Shown here piece by piece: positions 32,081 through 41,062 of a stretch of 64,000 bases of DNA. The translations under genes were made by a program, and so were the position numbers. Positions within the stretch are counted from its first letter, which is position 1. Each line of letters begins with the position of its first letter. This stretch comes from Sulfopaludibacter sp035606355 (GTDB taxonomy: Bacteria; Acidobacteriota; Terriglobia; Bryobacterales; Bryobacteraceae): positions 1 through 64,000 of the forward strand of contig DATNFO010000007.1 in assembly GCA_035606355.1 (NCBI GenBank), given 5' to 3'. The notes under the pieces are model-generated. The model did no database searches. It saw only the letters and a list, made by a program, of their open reading frames with translations, and was not told the DNA's origin.

Positions 32081-32143
32081 CGCGAAGGCTTGGCTCGGAG
32101 TCGTCACCCGCCAATGCCCACGATTTCGTGACTAGCCTTCGCG
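32081..32143. other. Long-range hairpin between UDG and photolyase genes
   Basis: CGCGAAGGCT (32081-32090) pairs perfectly with AGCCTTCGCG (32134-32143). Inside, GTCAC pairs with GTGAC, and CACGA-TT-TCGTG forms a small inner hairpin. It may be a structured RNA leader for the photolyase gene or an unrelated repeat; no T-run follows, so a terminator is unlikely. Confidence 0.35.
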
Positions 32144-32173
32144 CTCTCCTCCTCATTCCCACTGAGCTTCGAT

Positions 32174-33541
32174 ATGTGCTCGCAACCTGGTATTGTCTGG
32201 TTCCGGCTGGATCTGCGGCTGAGCGATAACGCAGCCTTGCAGCAGGCGCTGGAGCGGCACTCGTCCGTCATTCCGGTTTTCATTTGGGCTCCGGAAGAGG
32301 AGTTGCCATGGGCTCCGGGCGGCGCATCGCGATGGTGGCTGCATCATTCGGCGGCCGCTCTGGCGGCGGATCTGGAGCGGCGCGGTTCGCGGTTGATTGT
32401 GCGGCGCGGGCCTACGGAGCGTGCGCTGGCCGGCTTGATTGCGGAGACGGGCGCGACGGCGGTCTATTGGAACCGGCGTTACGAGCCGGCGGTGATTGCG
32501 CGCGACGCGGTGTTGAAGGAGCGGTTTCCGGCTGTGAGCTGCGCCGGAAATTTGCTGGTGGAGCCCTGGAACGTTCGCACGCTTCGCGTGTTCGCGGCGT
32601 ATTGGCGCGCCATACAGGCGTTGCCCGCGCCTGCGCCGCCGGGGGATGCTCCGGCGCGCATTCCGGGGCCGGAGCGGTGGCCGGATTCGGTGCGCATCGA
32701 GGAACTGGGGTTGCTTCCGAAGACCGATTGGGCGGGCGGCATTCGGGAATCGTGGAGTCCGGGCGAGGCGGGCGCTCGACGGGAGTTGGAGCGGTTTGCG
32801 GGGGCGGGGATCGCAGATTATGCGAGCGGGCGCGACGTGCCTGGCGAGCGGGGAACGTCGCGGCTGTCGCCGCATCTGCATTTCGGCGAGGTGAGTGCGC
32901 GGCAGGTCTGGCGGGCGGCTGCCGATGAGGGATTCCGGCGGGAACTGGCGTGGCGGGAGTTTGCGCATCATCTGCTGTATCACTTTCCGGAAACGCCGGA
33001 TGAGGCTTTGCGACCGGAGTTCCGGCGGTTTCCGTGGCGGATGAACGAGCGGGAGCTGCGCGCGTGGACGCAAGGCAGGACAGGTTACCCGCTGGTGGAC
33101 GCGGGCATGCGCGAGTTATGGCACACGGGGTGGATGCACAACCGGGTGCGTATGGTAGCGGCGTCTTTTCTGGTGAAGCATCTGCTGATTCCATGGCAGG
33201 AAGGCGCGGCGTGGTTTTGGGACACGCTGGTGGATGCCGATCTTGCGAATAACACGCTGGGGTGGCAGTGGAGCGCCGGGTGCGGCGCGGACGCGGCTCC
33301 GTACTTTCGCATTTTCAATCCGGTGCTGCAGGCGCAGAAGTTCGACGCGCGCGGAGTTTATGTGCGGCGGTGGATTCCGGAACTGAGAGGGGTCGCGGAC
33401 GAGTGGGTGCATGAGCCCTGGCGCGCGCCGGGTGGCGTGCCGGCGGGGTACGTGCGTCCGATTGTGGAGCATCGGGCGGCGCGCGACCGGGCTCTGAAGG
33501 CGCTGGCGACGCTGCGGGTTCCGCGGCTGCCGGCATCGTAG
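32174..33541 (+). CDS. phr: Deoxyribodipyrimidine photolyase (class I type)
   Basis: 455 aa. The N-terminal antenna domain begins IVWFRLDLRLSDNAAL. The C-terminal FAD domain has the class I motifs TSRLSPHLHFGEVSARQVW, WREFAHHLLYHFPE, GRTGYPLVDAGMRELWHTGWMHNRVRM and the WFWDTLVDADLANNTLGWQWSAGCG-type FAD-binding block. It uses blue light to split pyrimidine dimers in DNA. Full length for the family. ATG at 32174. Downstream, a tandem pair of family B repeats separates it from the PadR gene. Confidence 0.95.
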   Translation: MCSQPGIVWFRLDLRLSDNAALQQALERHSSVIPVFIWAPEEELPWAPGGASRWWLHHSAAALAADLERRGSRLIVRRGPTERALAGLIAETGATAVYWNRRYEPAVIARDAVLKERFPAVSCAGNLLVEPWNVRTLRVFAAYWRAIQALPAPAPPGDAPARIPGPERWPDSVRIEELGLLPKTDWAGGIRESWSPGEAGARRELERFAGAGIADYASGRDVPGERGTSRLSPHLHFGEVSARQVWRAAADEGFRRELAWREFAHHLLYHFPETPDEALRPEFRRFPWRMNERELRAWTQGRTGYPLVDAGMRELWHTGWMHNRVRMVAASFLVKHLLIPWQEGAAWFWDTLVDADLANNTLGWQWSAGCGADAAPYFRIFNPVLQAQKFDARGVYVRRWIPELRGVADEWVHEPWRAPGGVPAGYVRPIVEHRAARDRALKALATLRVPRLPAS

Positions 33542-33542
33542 A

Positions 33543-33639
33543 CGGTAGGTACCGGTCTCCAGACCGGTACCAGGCGCGCGGGGCGCGCCCGGGCGAGCTT
33601 CGCTCGCCTTCGACCGGTCTGGAGACCGGTCGCTACTGG
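33543..33639. repeat. Family B palindromic repeat (full form)
   Basis: 97-base copy: GGTAGGTACCGGTCTCCAGA start, CCGGTACCAGGCGCGCGGGG, a GGGCGAGCTTCGCTCGCC centre and CGACCGGTCTGGAGACCGGT plus CGCTACTGG end. It starts right after the photolyase stop codon. Confidence 0.85.
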
Positions 33640-33673
33640 GCTGCACGGAATTGTGGGCGTGTGGCCGGCCGGG

Positions 33674-33759
33674 TCCGCGGCTGCCGGTACCAGGCGCGCG
33701 GGGCGCGCCCGGGCGAGCTTTGCTCGCCTGCGACCGGTCTGGAGACCGGTCGCTACTGG
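33674..33759. repeat. Family B palindromic repeat (left arm lost), tandem copy
   Basis: Repeats the centre and right arm of the preceding copy almost base for base (TACCAGGCGCGCGGGGCGCG onward) but lacks the left GGTAGGTACCGGTCTCCAGA arm. It is preceded by GTCCGCGGCTGCCGG, nearly the 3' end of the photolyase gene (33521-33535), so a tandem duplication covering the gene end plus a later deletion is likely. Confidence 0.8.
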
Positions 33760-33765
33760 TATACT
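33760..33765 (+). promoter_or_regulatory. Extended -10 of the PadR gene at the repeat edge
   Basis: TGGTATACT has an extended -10 (TGn-TATACT, 33757-33765). The TATACT begins one base after the end of the family B repeat, and the PadR ATG is nine bases downstream. Transcription would begin a few bases before the ATG. Confidence 0.45.
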
Positions 33766-33774
33766 TCCTTTGGG

Positions 33775-34137
33775 ATGTCCAAAGAAGCGGGAAGCGACCG
33801 GAAGAAGACCGATGTTCTGCAGGGGACTCTGGACCTGATGGTGCTGCAGACACTGAACGCTCTCGGCCCGCTGCATGGATACGGCATTGCGCGGCGGATC
33901 GAGCAGGTGAGCGAATCGGTCCTGCAACTGAATGAAGGCACCGTGTACACGGCGCTGCTGCGCTTGCAGCAGCGGGGCTGGATCTCGTCGGAGTGGGGCG
34001 CTTCGGAAAATAACCGGCGCGCGAGATTCTATTCGATCACGAGGAAGGGCCGGAATCAGCTTGCCCGCGAAACCGAGGACTGGCAGCGGATTTCGAAAGC
34101 GATCGGGCGGCTGCTGCGCCTGGCCGATCAGAGGTAG
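33775..34137 (+). CDS. PadR family transcriptional regulator
   Basis: 120 aa with the PadR winged helix: DVLQGTLDLMVLQTLNALGPLHGYGIARRI, SVLQLNEGTVYTALLRLQQRGWI and RRARFYSITRKGRNQL. The C-terminal helix is short, as in acidobacterial PadR proteins encoded directly upstream of ADOP permeases. ATG at 33775 chosen because family homology starts just after it; the preceding part of the frame is repeat sequence. It ends two bases before the permease gene. Confidence 0.92.
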   Translation: MSKEAGSDRKKTDVLQGTLDLMVLQTLNALGPLHGYGIARRIEQVSESVLQLNEGTVYTALLRLQQRGWISSEWGASENNRRARFYSITRKGRNQLARETEDWQRISKAIGRLLRLADQR

Positions 34138-34139
34138 GC

Positions 34140-36782
34140 ATGGGCTGGTTCAGCAGGCGCAGGTCGCGAGACGAATTCGACGCCGAGGTGGACGCTCACA
34201 TCGCTATGCTGGCGGAGCGTTTCGAGGCTCGCGGCATGAAGCGCGACGAAGCGATATCGGCGGCGCGGCGGCAGTTCGGCAATGTCACTGCGCTCAAGGA
34301 AAGGCGGAACGAAATGCGACCAGGCGTGTGGCTGGAAACTCTCTGGCAGGATCTGCGGTACGGGGCGCGGGTGCTCATCAAAAACAAGGCATTCGCGGCG
34401 GTGGCGGTGCTCACGCTCGCCTTGGGGATCGGCGCGAACACGGCAATTTTCAGCGTTATGAATGCGGCGATTCTGCGACCGCTGCCGTATCCCGATCCGG
34501 GAAGATTGGTGCTGCTCTTCGGCAACGTCAAACGTGTTCGCGTGGAGAGACGCGGCGCATCGTATCCCGATTTCCAGGACTGGCGCGCGCAGAGCAAATC
34601 GTTCGAAGCGATGGCGGCGTTCAATGATGTCGATTTTGCGCTGCGGGGGGTGGAGCGTCCGGATCGCATCGAGGGCGAGTACGTTTCCCAGCCGTACTTT
34701 TCGATGCTGGGAATTCACGCGGCGCTCGGGCGGACGTTCCGCGTAGAGGAAGATCAGGCGCCGCAACGCGATGCCGTGGCGGTGCTGAGCGATGGCGCGT
34801 GGAAGCGCCGGTTCGGCGGCGACCCCGATATTTTGGGACGGCGGATCCAATTGGACAACAGCACGTTCACCGTAATCGGAGTGGCTCCGGAGGGTTTCCG
34901 CGGTTTGACGGATAAGGCCGAGGTCTGGCTGCCGTTTTCGATGATGGGCACGGCGGAGGAACTGGGCGACCGGGGCTCGCGCGGGTTTACGGTGCTGGCC
35001 CGGCTTCGTGCAGGGGTGACGCCGGAGATGGCGCAAGCGGAACTGGACACCATTTCAAGTCGGCTGGCGCACACATATCCGGCGACCAACCAATCGCGCG
35101 GTGTGGAAGTCACGACTCTGGAACGGGAGGCTCTGGGCGACGTTCGCAAGCCTCTTCTGGTGCTGCTCGCGGCTGTAGGCTTCGTGCTGTTGATCGCGTC
35201 GGCGAATGTCGCGAACCTGCTGCTGGCGCGGTCTGAGGTGCGGCGTCATGAGGTGGCGATGCGAATGGCGCTGGGCGCGAGCCGGGGAAGACTTGTGCGG
35301 CAGCTTCTGGCGGAGAGTGCCGTGATGGTGGCATTGGGTTGCGCGGCAGGGCTCGCGGCGGCGCGCCTGGCGATCGACGCTCTGATGGCGGCCAGCCCTT
35401 TGCGGTTTCCGAGTTTCATCCATCCGACGATTGACGGCACTGTGGCGTTGTTCACGGCCGGCGTGTGCTGCGTGGCCGCGCTGGTGTTCGGAATTGTGCC
35501 GGCGGCGCAAACCGGCTCTACGGGTTTCGACGAGACGCTGCGGCAGAGCGGCGCAAGAAACACGGGCGGTCGCAGAGGGGCGCGCTTCCGCGATGTGCTG
35601 GTGGTGGCGGAAATCTCAGTATCGTTAGTGCTGCTGATCGGCGCTGGGCTGTTGATTCGGAGCTTGCAACGTTTGGCGGCGACGGATCCCGGTTACGACG
35701 CAAGCCGCGTGGTGAATTTCAGAGTCGGACTGCCGCGAGTGCAACCCACCACAGCAGCGGGAGCGAGTCAGCCGGACGCGAAGGTGGTGGCGGCGGCGAA
35801 CGAAATTCTGGGGCGCATCGCGAGCCTGCGCGGGGTTGAGTCGGCAGCCATGGGCACGGATGCGCCGCTCACCGACGGGCCCGCCATCTTTTACACTGCC
35901 GAGGGACAGCCTCCGATGGATGCGCAAACCGCTCCGCGCGCGTATGTTCATCGGGCGTCGAGCGGTTTCTTCCAGACGTTGCACGCGCGGTTTTTATTTG
36001 GCCGGAGCTTTACGGATGAGGAGATCCGCGATAACGCCAATGTCGCGGTGGTGACGGACAACATGGTGCGCCGTTTCTGGCCGGGGCAGAACCCGGTAGG
36101 CAAGCGCGTGAAGATGGGTGGGGTGAATTCGCGGCAGCCCTGGTTGACGATTACCGGTGTGGTGGAACAGATGAAGTACCGCGGTTTTCCGGCGAATCCG
36201 ACGGCCGATCCGGATCTCTTCCTGGTGTTCAATGAGCGGGCGCGGGATTTCTCCGTGCTCGTGAGAACCTCGCTCGTTCCTTCCGCCATGCTGTCGACGA
36301 TTCGTACGGCGCTGCGGAGCGCGGACCCTTCCATCATCATTTACAACGAAGGCACGCTGGAGGAACTGATCGGGCAGGAGACTGCGCGTCCGCGGTTCCT
36401 GGGATGGCTGATGGGGATCTTCGCCGGCATGGCTTTAGTGCTGGCGGTGATCGGAATCTACGGCGTGATCTCGTACGGCGTTTCGAAGCGAACTCGCGAG
36501 ATCGGATTGCGGATGGCGCTTGGGGCGGAGCGGCGGGACGTGCTTCGGATGGTGGTGGGTCGTGCGGTGGTGCTGCTGACCTGCGGCGTAGTTCTGGGCG
36601 GCGCCGCGGCGGTGGCGCTGACGCGGACCATCGGCACCTTGGTGTATCAGGTGAGTGCCACCGATCCGGCGACCTTCGGCGCGGCTTCCGTGGTTCTGGC
36701 GGCGGTGGGGATGGTGGCTTGTGTCGTGCCGGCTCTTCGGGCGGCGCGGATCGATCCGGCGACAGCTTTGCGGGAAGAGTGA
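34140..36782 (+). CDS. ADOP-type MacB/FtsX family permease
   Basis: 880 aa. An N-terminal DEFDAEVDAHIAMLAERFEARG helix and DLRYGARVLIKNKAF lead into a MacB periplasmic core domain, then an FtsX permease domain (about 335-460), a second core domain (about 500-720) and a second FtsX domain (about 760-880, ending ARIDPATALREE). This duplicated form, without its own ATPase gene, is the acidobacterial duplicated orphan permease. It may pair with a distant MacB-type ATPase. Coupled to the PadR gene, its likely repressor. Confidence 0.92.
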   Translation: MGWFSRRRSRDEFDAEVDAHIAMLAERFEARGMKRDEAISAARRQFGNVTALKERRNEMRPGVWLETLWQDLRYGARVLIKNKAFAAVAVLTLALGIGANTAIFSVMNAAILRPLPYPDPGRLVLLFGNVKRVRVERRGASYPDFQDWRAQSKSFEAMAAFNDVDFALRGVERPDRIEGEYVSQPYFSMLGIHAALGRTFRVEEDQAPQRDAVAVLSDGAWKRRFGGDPDILGRRIQLDNSTFTVIGVAPEGFRGLTDKAEVWLPFSMMGTAEELGDRGSRGFTVLARLRAGVTPEMAQAELDTISSRLAHTYPATNQSRGVEVTTLEREALGDVRKPLLVLLAAVGFVLLIASANVANLLLARSEVRRHEVAMRMALGASRGRLVRQLLAESAVMVALGCAAGLAAARLAIDALMAASPLRFPSFIHPTIDGTVALFTAGVCCVAALVFGIVPAAQTGSTGFDETLRQSGARNTGGRRGARFRDVLVVAEISVSLVLLIGAGLLIRSLQRLAATDPGYDASRVVNFRVGLPRVQPTTAAGASQPDAKVVAAANEILGRIASLRGVESAAMGTDAPLTDGPAIFYTAEGQPPMDAQTAPRAYVHRASSGFFQTLHARFLFGRSFTDEEIRDNANVAVVTDNMVRRFWPGQNPVGKRVKMGGVNSRQPWLTITGVVEQMKYRGFPANPTADPDLFLVFNERARDFSVLVRTSLVPSAMLSTIRTALRSADPSIIIYNEGTLEELIGQETARPRFLGWLMGIFAGMALVLAVIGIYGVISYGVSKRTREIGLRMALGAERRDVLRMVVGRAVVLLTCGVVLGGAAAVALTRTIGTLVYQVSATDPATFGAASVVLAAVGMVACVVPALRAARIDPATALREE

Positions 36783-36789
36783 GCCGCGC

Positions 36790-37437
36790 TCACAGGAATC
36801 GCGGGACGTGGATGCGGGCGCGGACTCCGGGCGAGAAATGAGCGAGCGGCCGATCGTCGCCGTGAACGATGTTCTGCCGGCAGCGGATGATTGTGGCGGA
36901 CTCGAGCGGCCACGGCCGGTGCTCGACATCCGCATAGACGACCCGGCCGAAGAGGGTGGAGTAGAGCCGGTAGCGTTCGGTCAGGAATATTTCGCGAGGG
37001 CCCGGCGCGACCGGCGCTTCGCGTTCGATTTCAATGTCCGTGCAGGCGCGCGCGCGGCGGCTGAGATAACGGGCACGGCGGCCGTCGATGCGCACTGACA
37101 TATTCGACCATACGTAGGGCAGGCCGAACGTCATTTGCGCGGCTATGACGGCAAGCGCTCGCGCGCAATCCAGAGAGAAGAACCAGATGGCAGGTTTGCC
37201 GTCGGGTGCGGTGACGTACGTGCGGCAGTTGGTTTCAGGGAAGTTAGAAATCCACGGGAGCGCGGGGAAGAACGGAGGGCGCAGACCTTCGATGCGGAAG
37301 CAAGTGAGTGCAATCCAAGCCGTACCGTCGAAGGTATCAACTGTGAGCGGCTTGGGCACGGTTTTCGCGACCGCCGCCATGGGGATTCGCCAGTGGAGGA
37401 ACGTGAGATCGTTCCAACTTTGAAACATCGCGGTCAT
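36790..37437 (-). CDS. DUF2071 (YqjF-like) family protein
   Basis: 215 aa. It starts MTAMFQSWNDLTFLHWRIP and has TFDGTAWIALTCFRIEGLRPP, PDGKPAIWFFSLDCARALAV and a C-terminal YADVEHRPWPL region, the pattern of the DUF2071 family related to acetoacetate decarboxylase-like folds. Cytoplasmic, no signal peptide. Function unknown. It converges with the ADOP gene, with 7 bases between stops. Confidence 0.85.
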   Translation of the reverse strand: MTAMFQSWNDLTFLHWRIPMAAVAKTVPKPLTVDTFDGTAWIALTCFRIEGLRPPFFPALPWISNFPETNCRTYVTAPDGKPAIWFFSLDCARALAVIAAQMTFGLPYVWSNMSVRIDGRRARYLSRRARACTDIEIEREAPVAPGPREIFLTERYRLYSTLFGRVVYADVEHRPWPLESATIIRCRQNIVHGDDRPLAHFSPGVRARIHVPRFL

Positions 37438-37479
37438 CAGACGAAGTATAGGGTAGCTGAAAAAGGTCAGGCAGCTTCA

Positions 37480-37519
37480 GGCGACCTTCGGTCGCCGCAA
37501 CAGGAAAGATTCCTGTTGC
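37480..37519. repeat. Two adjacent palindromes, one a family C repeat
   Basis: GGCGACC-TTC-GGTCGCC (37480-37496) is followed directly by GCAACAGGAA-AGA-TTCCTGTTGC (37497-37519). The second is a family C copy with outer pair GCAA/TTGC, changed compensatorily relative to the other copies. They lie between the divergent DUF2071 and SDR genes. Confidence 0.75.
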
Positions 37520-37630
37520 CACTTTCCGGCAGCGCAGCATGATTCTTTCCGGTGTGCGTGAGGTCGCAAAGCGCGGCGCAATGTTTGCTGTGAGACGGAA
37601 CGGGGGAGGCAGCGCTGGCTAGAATCGGGC

Positions 37631-38437
37631 GTGTCAGACACTAACAAATTCGCGGTGGTCACGGGCGCTTCGAGCGGCATCGGATATGAGCTGGCCGTTC
37701 AATTCGTCCAAAACGGATATGACGTCCTGATGGTGGCGGAGGACGCCGCAATCGCAGAAGCGGCGCGGAAGCTTTCGGCAAACGGCGGCAGGGCAGAGAG
37801 CCTGCAGGCGGACTTAGCCACTTGGGACGGCGTGGAGAAATTGGTGGCGGCGATCCAATCGGCGGGCCGGCCGCTGAATGCGATTGCTTTCAATGCGGGG
37901 GTCGGTGTGGCAGGGCCGTTCGTGGAGACGCAACTGGACCGGCATATCAACTTGATTCAGTTGAACGTGACCGGCCAGGTACATCTTGCGCATCGCGTGC
38001 TGAAAGACATGGTGGCGAGACGGGAAGGCAAGGTGCTGATTACATCGTCGATTGCGGCGACGATGCCGGGGACGTTCGAGTCGACTTACAATGCTTCGAA
38101 GGCATTCCTGAAGAGCTTCGGCGAGGCGCTGCGGAACGAATTGAAGGATTCGGGGATGACGATCACGGTGCTGATGCCTGGCGCAACGGAGACGAACTTC
38201 TTCCATCGCGCGGGCGCCGACGACACCAGGATCGGGCAGGCGAAGAAGGATGATCCGGCGGAGGTGGCCAAGCAGGGATTCGAGGCGCTGATGGCGGGCG
38301 ACGACCATGTGGTGGCGGGTTCATTCACGAACAGAATACAGGCCACGATGGCAAATGTGCTGCCGGATACGGTGGATGCGGAGTTACATCGCAAGCAGGC
38401 GCAACCCGGGTCAGGTAAGAAAAAGAAGGCTAGTTAG
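37631..38437 (+). CDS. SDR family NAD(P)-dependent oxidoreductase
   Basis: 268 aa with the classical SDR layout: cofactor motif TGASSGIG (about 12-19), ADLATWDGVE, FNAGVG, Ser in ITSSIAATMPG and YNASKAF as the YxxxK pair. The C-terminal region includes GATETNFFHRAGADDTR and a Lys-rich tail (GSGKKKKAS). The substrate is unknown. The start is a GTG at 37631. Single gene. Confidence 0.9.
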   Translation: MSDTNKFAVVTGASSGIGYELAVQFVQNGYDVLMVAEDAAIAEAARKLSANGGRAESLQADLATWDGVEKLVAAIQSAGRPLNAIAFNAGVGVAGPFVETQLDRHINLIQLNVTGQVHLAHRVLKDMVARREGKVLITSSIAATMPGTFESTYNASKAFLKSFGEALRNELKDSGMTITVLMPGATETNFFHRAGADDTRIGQAKKDDPAEVAKQGFEALMAGDDHVVAGSFTNRIQATMANVLPDTVDAELHRKQAQPGSGKKKKAS

Positions 38438-38463
38438 TCGAAGGGGACCGCCGCTTCGTTCAC

Positions 38464-39909
38464 TTAGAAGCCGTAAACAATCGATAAGTTGATGTGGTCT
38501 CCTCTTTCGTTCGCGAAGAACTGGTTCCTGTAATCGGTAAGGAGGCGGCGGTATTCCAGGGCGAAGGTTACCAGCGGATTGAGCTTATACATGATGTTAG
38601 TCATGTAAGTCTGATTGCGCCAGCGATTTCCCACGGGCAACTGAGATGCGTTCGGGACTTCGATTCCATAGGCCACGTTGAGCTGCCACGGTTTGGCGAG
38701 GTTGAACTGAGCCTGAGTCCACCCGCCGCGGCTTTCGACGCCGTGAGCGCCGGGTGTGCCGACTGCGCCGATGGCTTCGCCGCTGGTGACACTAAAGATG
38801 CCGAGCGCGCGTCCTTCGAATGCTTCGCCGGTGAGGTTGAACCGGCGCGTCACGGGGAGCGAATAATCGAGATTGACGCCCCAGGAATCGACCTTCGCAA
38901 ACGCCTCCACATTATTGATCAGCCCGTAATTCCTGCCGCGTCCGTAGTGTCCGCTCAAGCCAAGGGTGAAATCGCGGCCGGCGGCGCGAGCTGTGTAGGC
39001 GATGCGGCTTTCCAGTGCCGGCATGCGTCCGCGCTCTCCGATTCCAGGCTGGCGAGACGTGGAGAAAGCGGCGGTGGGATAGTCGCCCATGTTGGGATCG
39101 AGCGCGGCGAACTGAAACAGCAGACGATTGGTGTCGCTGGAGCCTGTGGAGAACTCACCGCGCACTTGCGGAAGGCGGATCCACGGATTGCCCGAGGCTG
39201 AGAATTCCGCTACCGCATACGCGGCGTAACTGGTGGGACTGAGGGGCGAAAAGAGCGCCCAATCCTGGCCTGCTTCGAAGGCGGCGTGCTTCCAGGAGAG
39301 CCGGCCATACGCCATGCGGACGCGGAAAATATCCATATCCACACCGTTGGAAACCGGCGTTTTGCCGCCGAAGAGATCGAATTCAAAATCGCCGGTGAGC
39401 GTGGCGGCGCCCAGAGGCACGGGATTGAGTCTGAGGCCGAGGCGGGTTTGGCGCGCTGTTGCGCCGAAGTTTTTGTCACCGCCGGTGGGGTCGGAAGATT
39501 GCTTCGAGGCGAAGAGGGGAAAGTCCTCGATGTTGGTTGCGGCCGTGTTGGCGAAGGCGTTGAAGACGAGTGTCCCATAGAGGGAGACCGGCACCCGGGA
39601 GGTTGTGGTGACGGGGATAGCGGGCGCGGCGGCGGCAACCACGGGCCGCGGCGTGGGCTTTGGAGCGGCCGGAGCCATTCCGAGTTGCGCCACTTCGGCG
39701 GTGGTCAGCAAGCCTTTGTTCTGAAGAATGGCGGCGAGGGCGTTGACGCGCCCGGCAGGGGAGGCGGCGATTACGGTAGAGAGATCGGTGGCGGTGATGG
39801 TCCCTTTCGAAGCGAGGATGCGAGCGAGGGCTACGGCGGAGTCGTCGGCGGTTTGCGAGTACAGGCAGAAGGTGACGGAGAGAAAGGCGATAGCGAGACG
39901 AAAGGACAT
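38464..39909 (-). CDS. Porin-like outer membrane beta-barrel protein
   Basis: 481 aa with a signal peptide (MSFRLAIAFLSVTFCLYSQ), an N-terminal helical segment (about 20-75, LARILASKGTITATDLSTVI) and an Ala/Pro linker before the barrel (from about 108). The barrel has alternating strands such as SLYGTLVFNAFANT, LGLRLNPVPL and FNLTGEAFEG, and ends INLSIVYGF with the C-terminal Phe used by BAM. It resembles DcaP-like trimeric porins. Substrate unknown. Confidence 0.78.
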   Translation of the reverse strand: MSFRLAIAFLSVTFCLYSQTADDSAVALARILASKGTITATDLSTVIAASPAGRVNALAAILQNKGLLTTAEVAQLGMAPAAPKPTPRPVVAAAAPAIPVTTTSRVPVSLYGTLVFNAFANTAATNIEDFPLFASKQSSDPTGGDKNFGATARQTRLGLRLNPVPLGAATLTGDFEFDLFGGKTPVSNGVDMDIFRVRMAYGRLSWKHAAFEAGQDWALFSPLSPTSYAAYAVAEFSASGNPWIRLPQVRGEFSTGSSDTNRLLFQFAALDPNMGDYPTAAFSTSRQPGIGERGRMPALESRIAYTARAAGRDFTLGLSGHYGRGRNYGLINNVEAFAKVDSWGVNLDYSLPVTRRFNLTGEAFEGRALGIFSVTSGEAIGAVGTPGAHGVESRGGWTQAQFNLAKPWQLNVAYGIEVPNASQLPVGNRWRNQTYMTNIMYKLNPLVTFALEYRRLLTDYRNQFFANERGDHINLSIVYGF

Positions 39910-40030
39910 ATCTCTTTATCGCACGAGCCGCTCGTTTGCGATTGTTTCATGAATTGCGGGCGCGAACGTTGGCCGCGAGGGTAGGGCAGGCATCCGAATC
40001 ATGGATAATTGCTAACAGGCGGAGCGTGGA

Positions 40031-40975
40031 GTGAAGCGGACCACACAAGAGGTTGAGGTTGAGGGGCAGCGTGTTGTCCTCTCGAATATGGAGAAGCAAC
40101 TGTTTCCTTCGGGGTTCACGAAGGGGCAGGTGATCGATTTCTATGTGCGGATTTCCGACTATGCGCTGCCTCACCTGGCAGGCCGTCCGGTAACGTTGAA
40201 GAGATACCCGAACGGAGTTACAGGGAAGCATTTTTACGAAAAGGACGCACCCGCCCGGACGCCGGATTGGGTGCGTACGTACCCGGTGCCGCGGCGCGCC
40301 GGCGGGACGGACATCAATTACATCGTGATCGATAAGCTGGCGGCGCTGGTGTGGTGTGCCAATACGGCAAGTCTGGAACTCCATCCGTTTCTGCATCGGG
40401 TTCCGAAGATCGACGTACCGACAGCGGTGGTGTTTGACCTGGACCCGGGCGACGGCGCGGACATAGTTACTTGTTGTGAGGTGGTATTCCTGTTGAGGAG
40501 TAAGTTGGAGGAGCGCGGGCTGGAGTGCTATGCGAAGGTATCGGGGTCAAAGGGCATTCAGGTTTACGTTCCGCTGAATACGCGGGTGAGTTACCAGGAG
40601 ACTCAGACTTTCGCGCATGCACTGGCGGAGGACTTGGAGCGGGAGCATCCGGCGCTCATCGTGTCCGCGATGGGGAAGGCGCAGCGGACGGGGAAGGTGT
40701 TTATCGACTGGAGTCAGAACTCGGATTTCAAAACGACGGTGGCGCCTTACTCTCTTCGCGCAAAGAATGCGACTCCGTACGTGTCGCTGCCAGTCAGATG
40801 GGAAGAGTTGCAGGCGGCTTTGGATTCGGGCGATAAGAGCGGACTGTACTTTGAGCCGGAAGCCGCGGTGTCGCGGCTGACAAGTATGGGCGACCTGTTT
40901 GCGCCGGTGTTGTCGCAAAAGCAGAAGCTGCGGGCGGAGCCAAAAAAGAGAATGCGCGCGCGGCCGCGCAGCTAA
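40031..40975 (+). CDS. LigD-type polymerase/primase domain protein, stand-alone
   Basis: 314 aa corresponding to the archaeo-eukaryotic primase (PolDom) part of LigD: FPSGFTKGQVIDFYVRIS, VTLKRYPNGVTGKHFYEKDAP, the metal-binding DLDPG (Asp136, Asp138) and KVSGSKGIQVYVPLN. In LigD the last motif usually has His (GLHVYVP); Gln177 is here. C-terminal part has FIDWSQNSDFKTTVAPYSLRA. No ligase or nuclease domain and no Ku gene nearby. It probably serves end-joining repair from a distance. GTG start at 40031. Confidence 0.88.
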   Translation: MKRTTQEVEVEGQRVVLSNMEKQLFPSGFTKGQVIDFYVRISDYALPHLAGRPVTLKRYPNGVTGKHFYEKDAPARTPDWVRTYPVPRRAGGTDINYIVIDKLAALVWCANTASLELHPFLHRVPKIDVPTAVVFDLDPGDGADIVTCCEVVFLLRSKLEERGLECYAKVSGSKGIQVYVPLNTRVSYQETQTFAHALAEDLEREHPALIVSAMGKAQRTGKVFIDWSQNSDFKTTVAPYSLRAKNATPYVSLPVRWEELQAALDSGDKSGLYFEPEAAVSRLTSMGDLFAPVLSQKQKLRAEPKKRMRARPRS

Positions 40976-41062
40976 GGAAGCGTGAAGACGTCGCGGCGTG
41001 CGCCTATACTGGAAAGCTAGTGGGAAATGGTTTGACTCCCCACCTTGCGCCGCGAGAATGAC

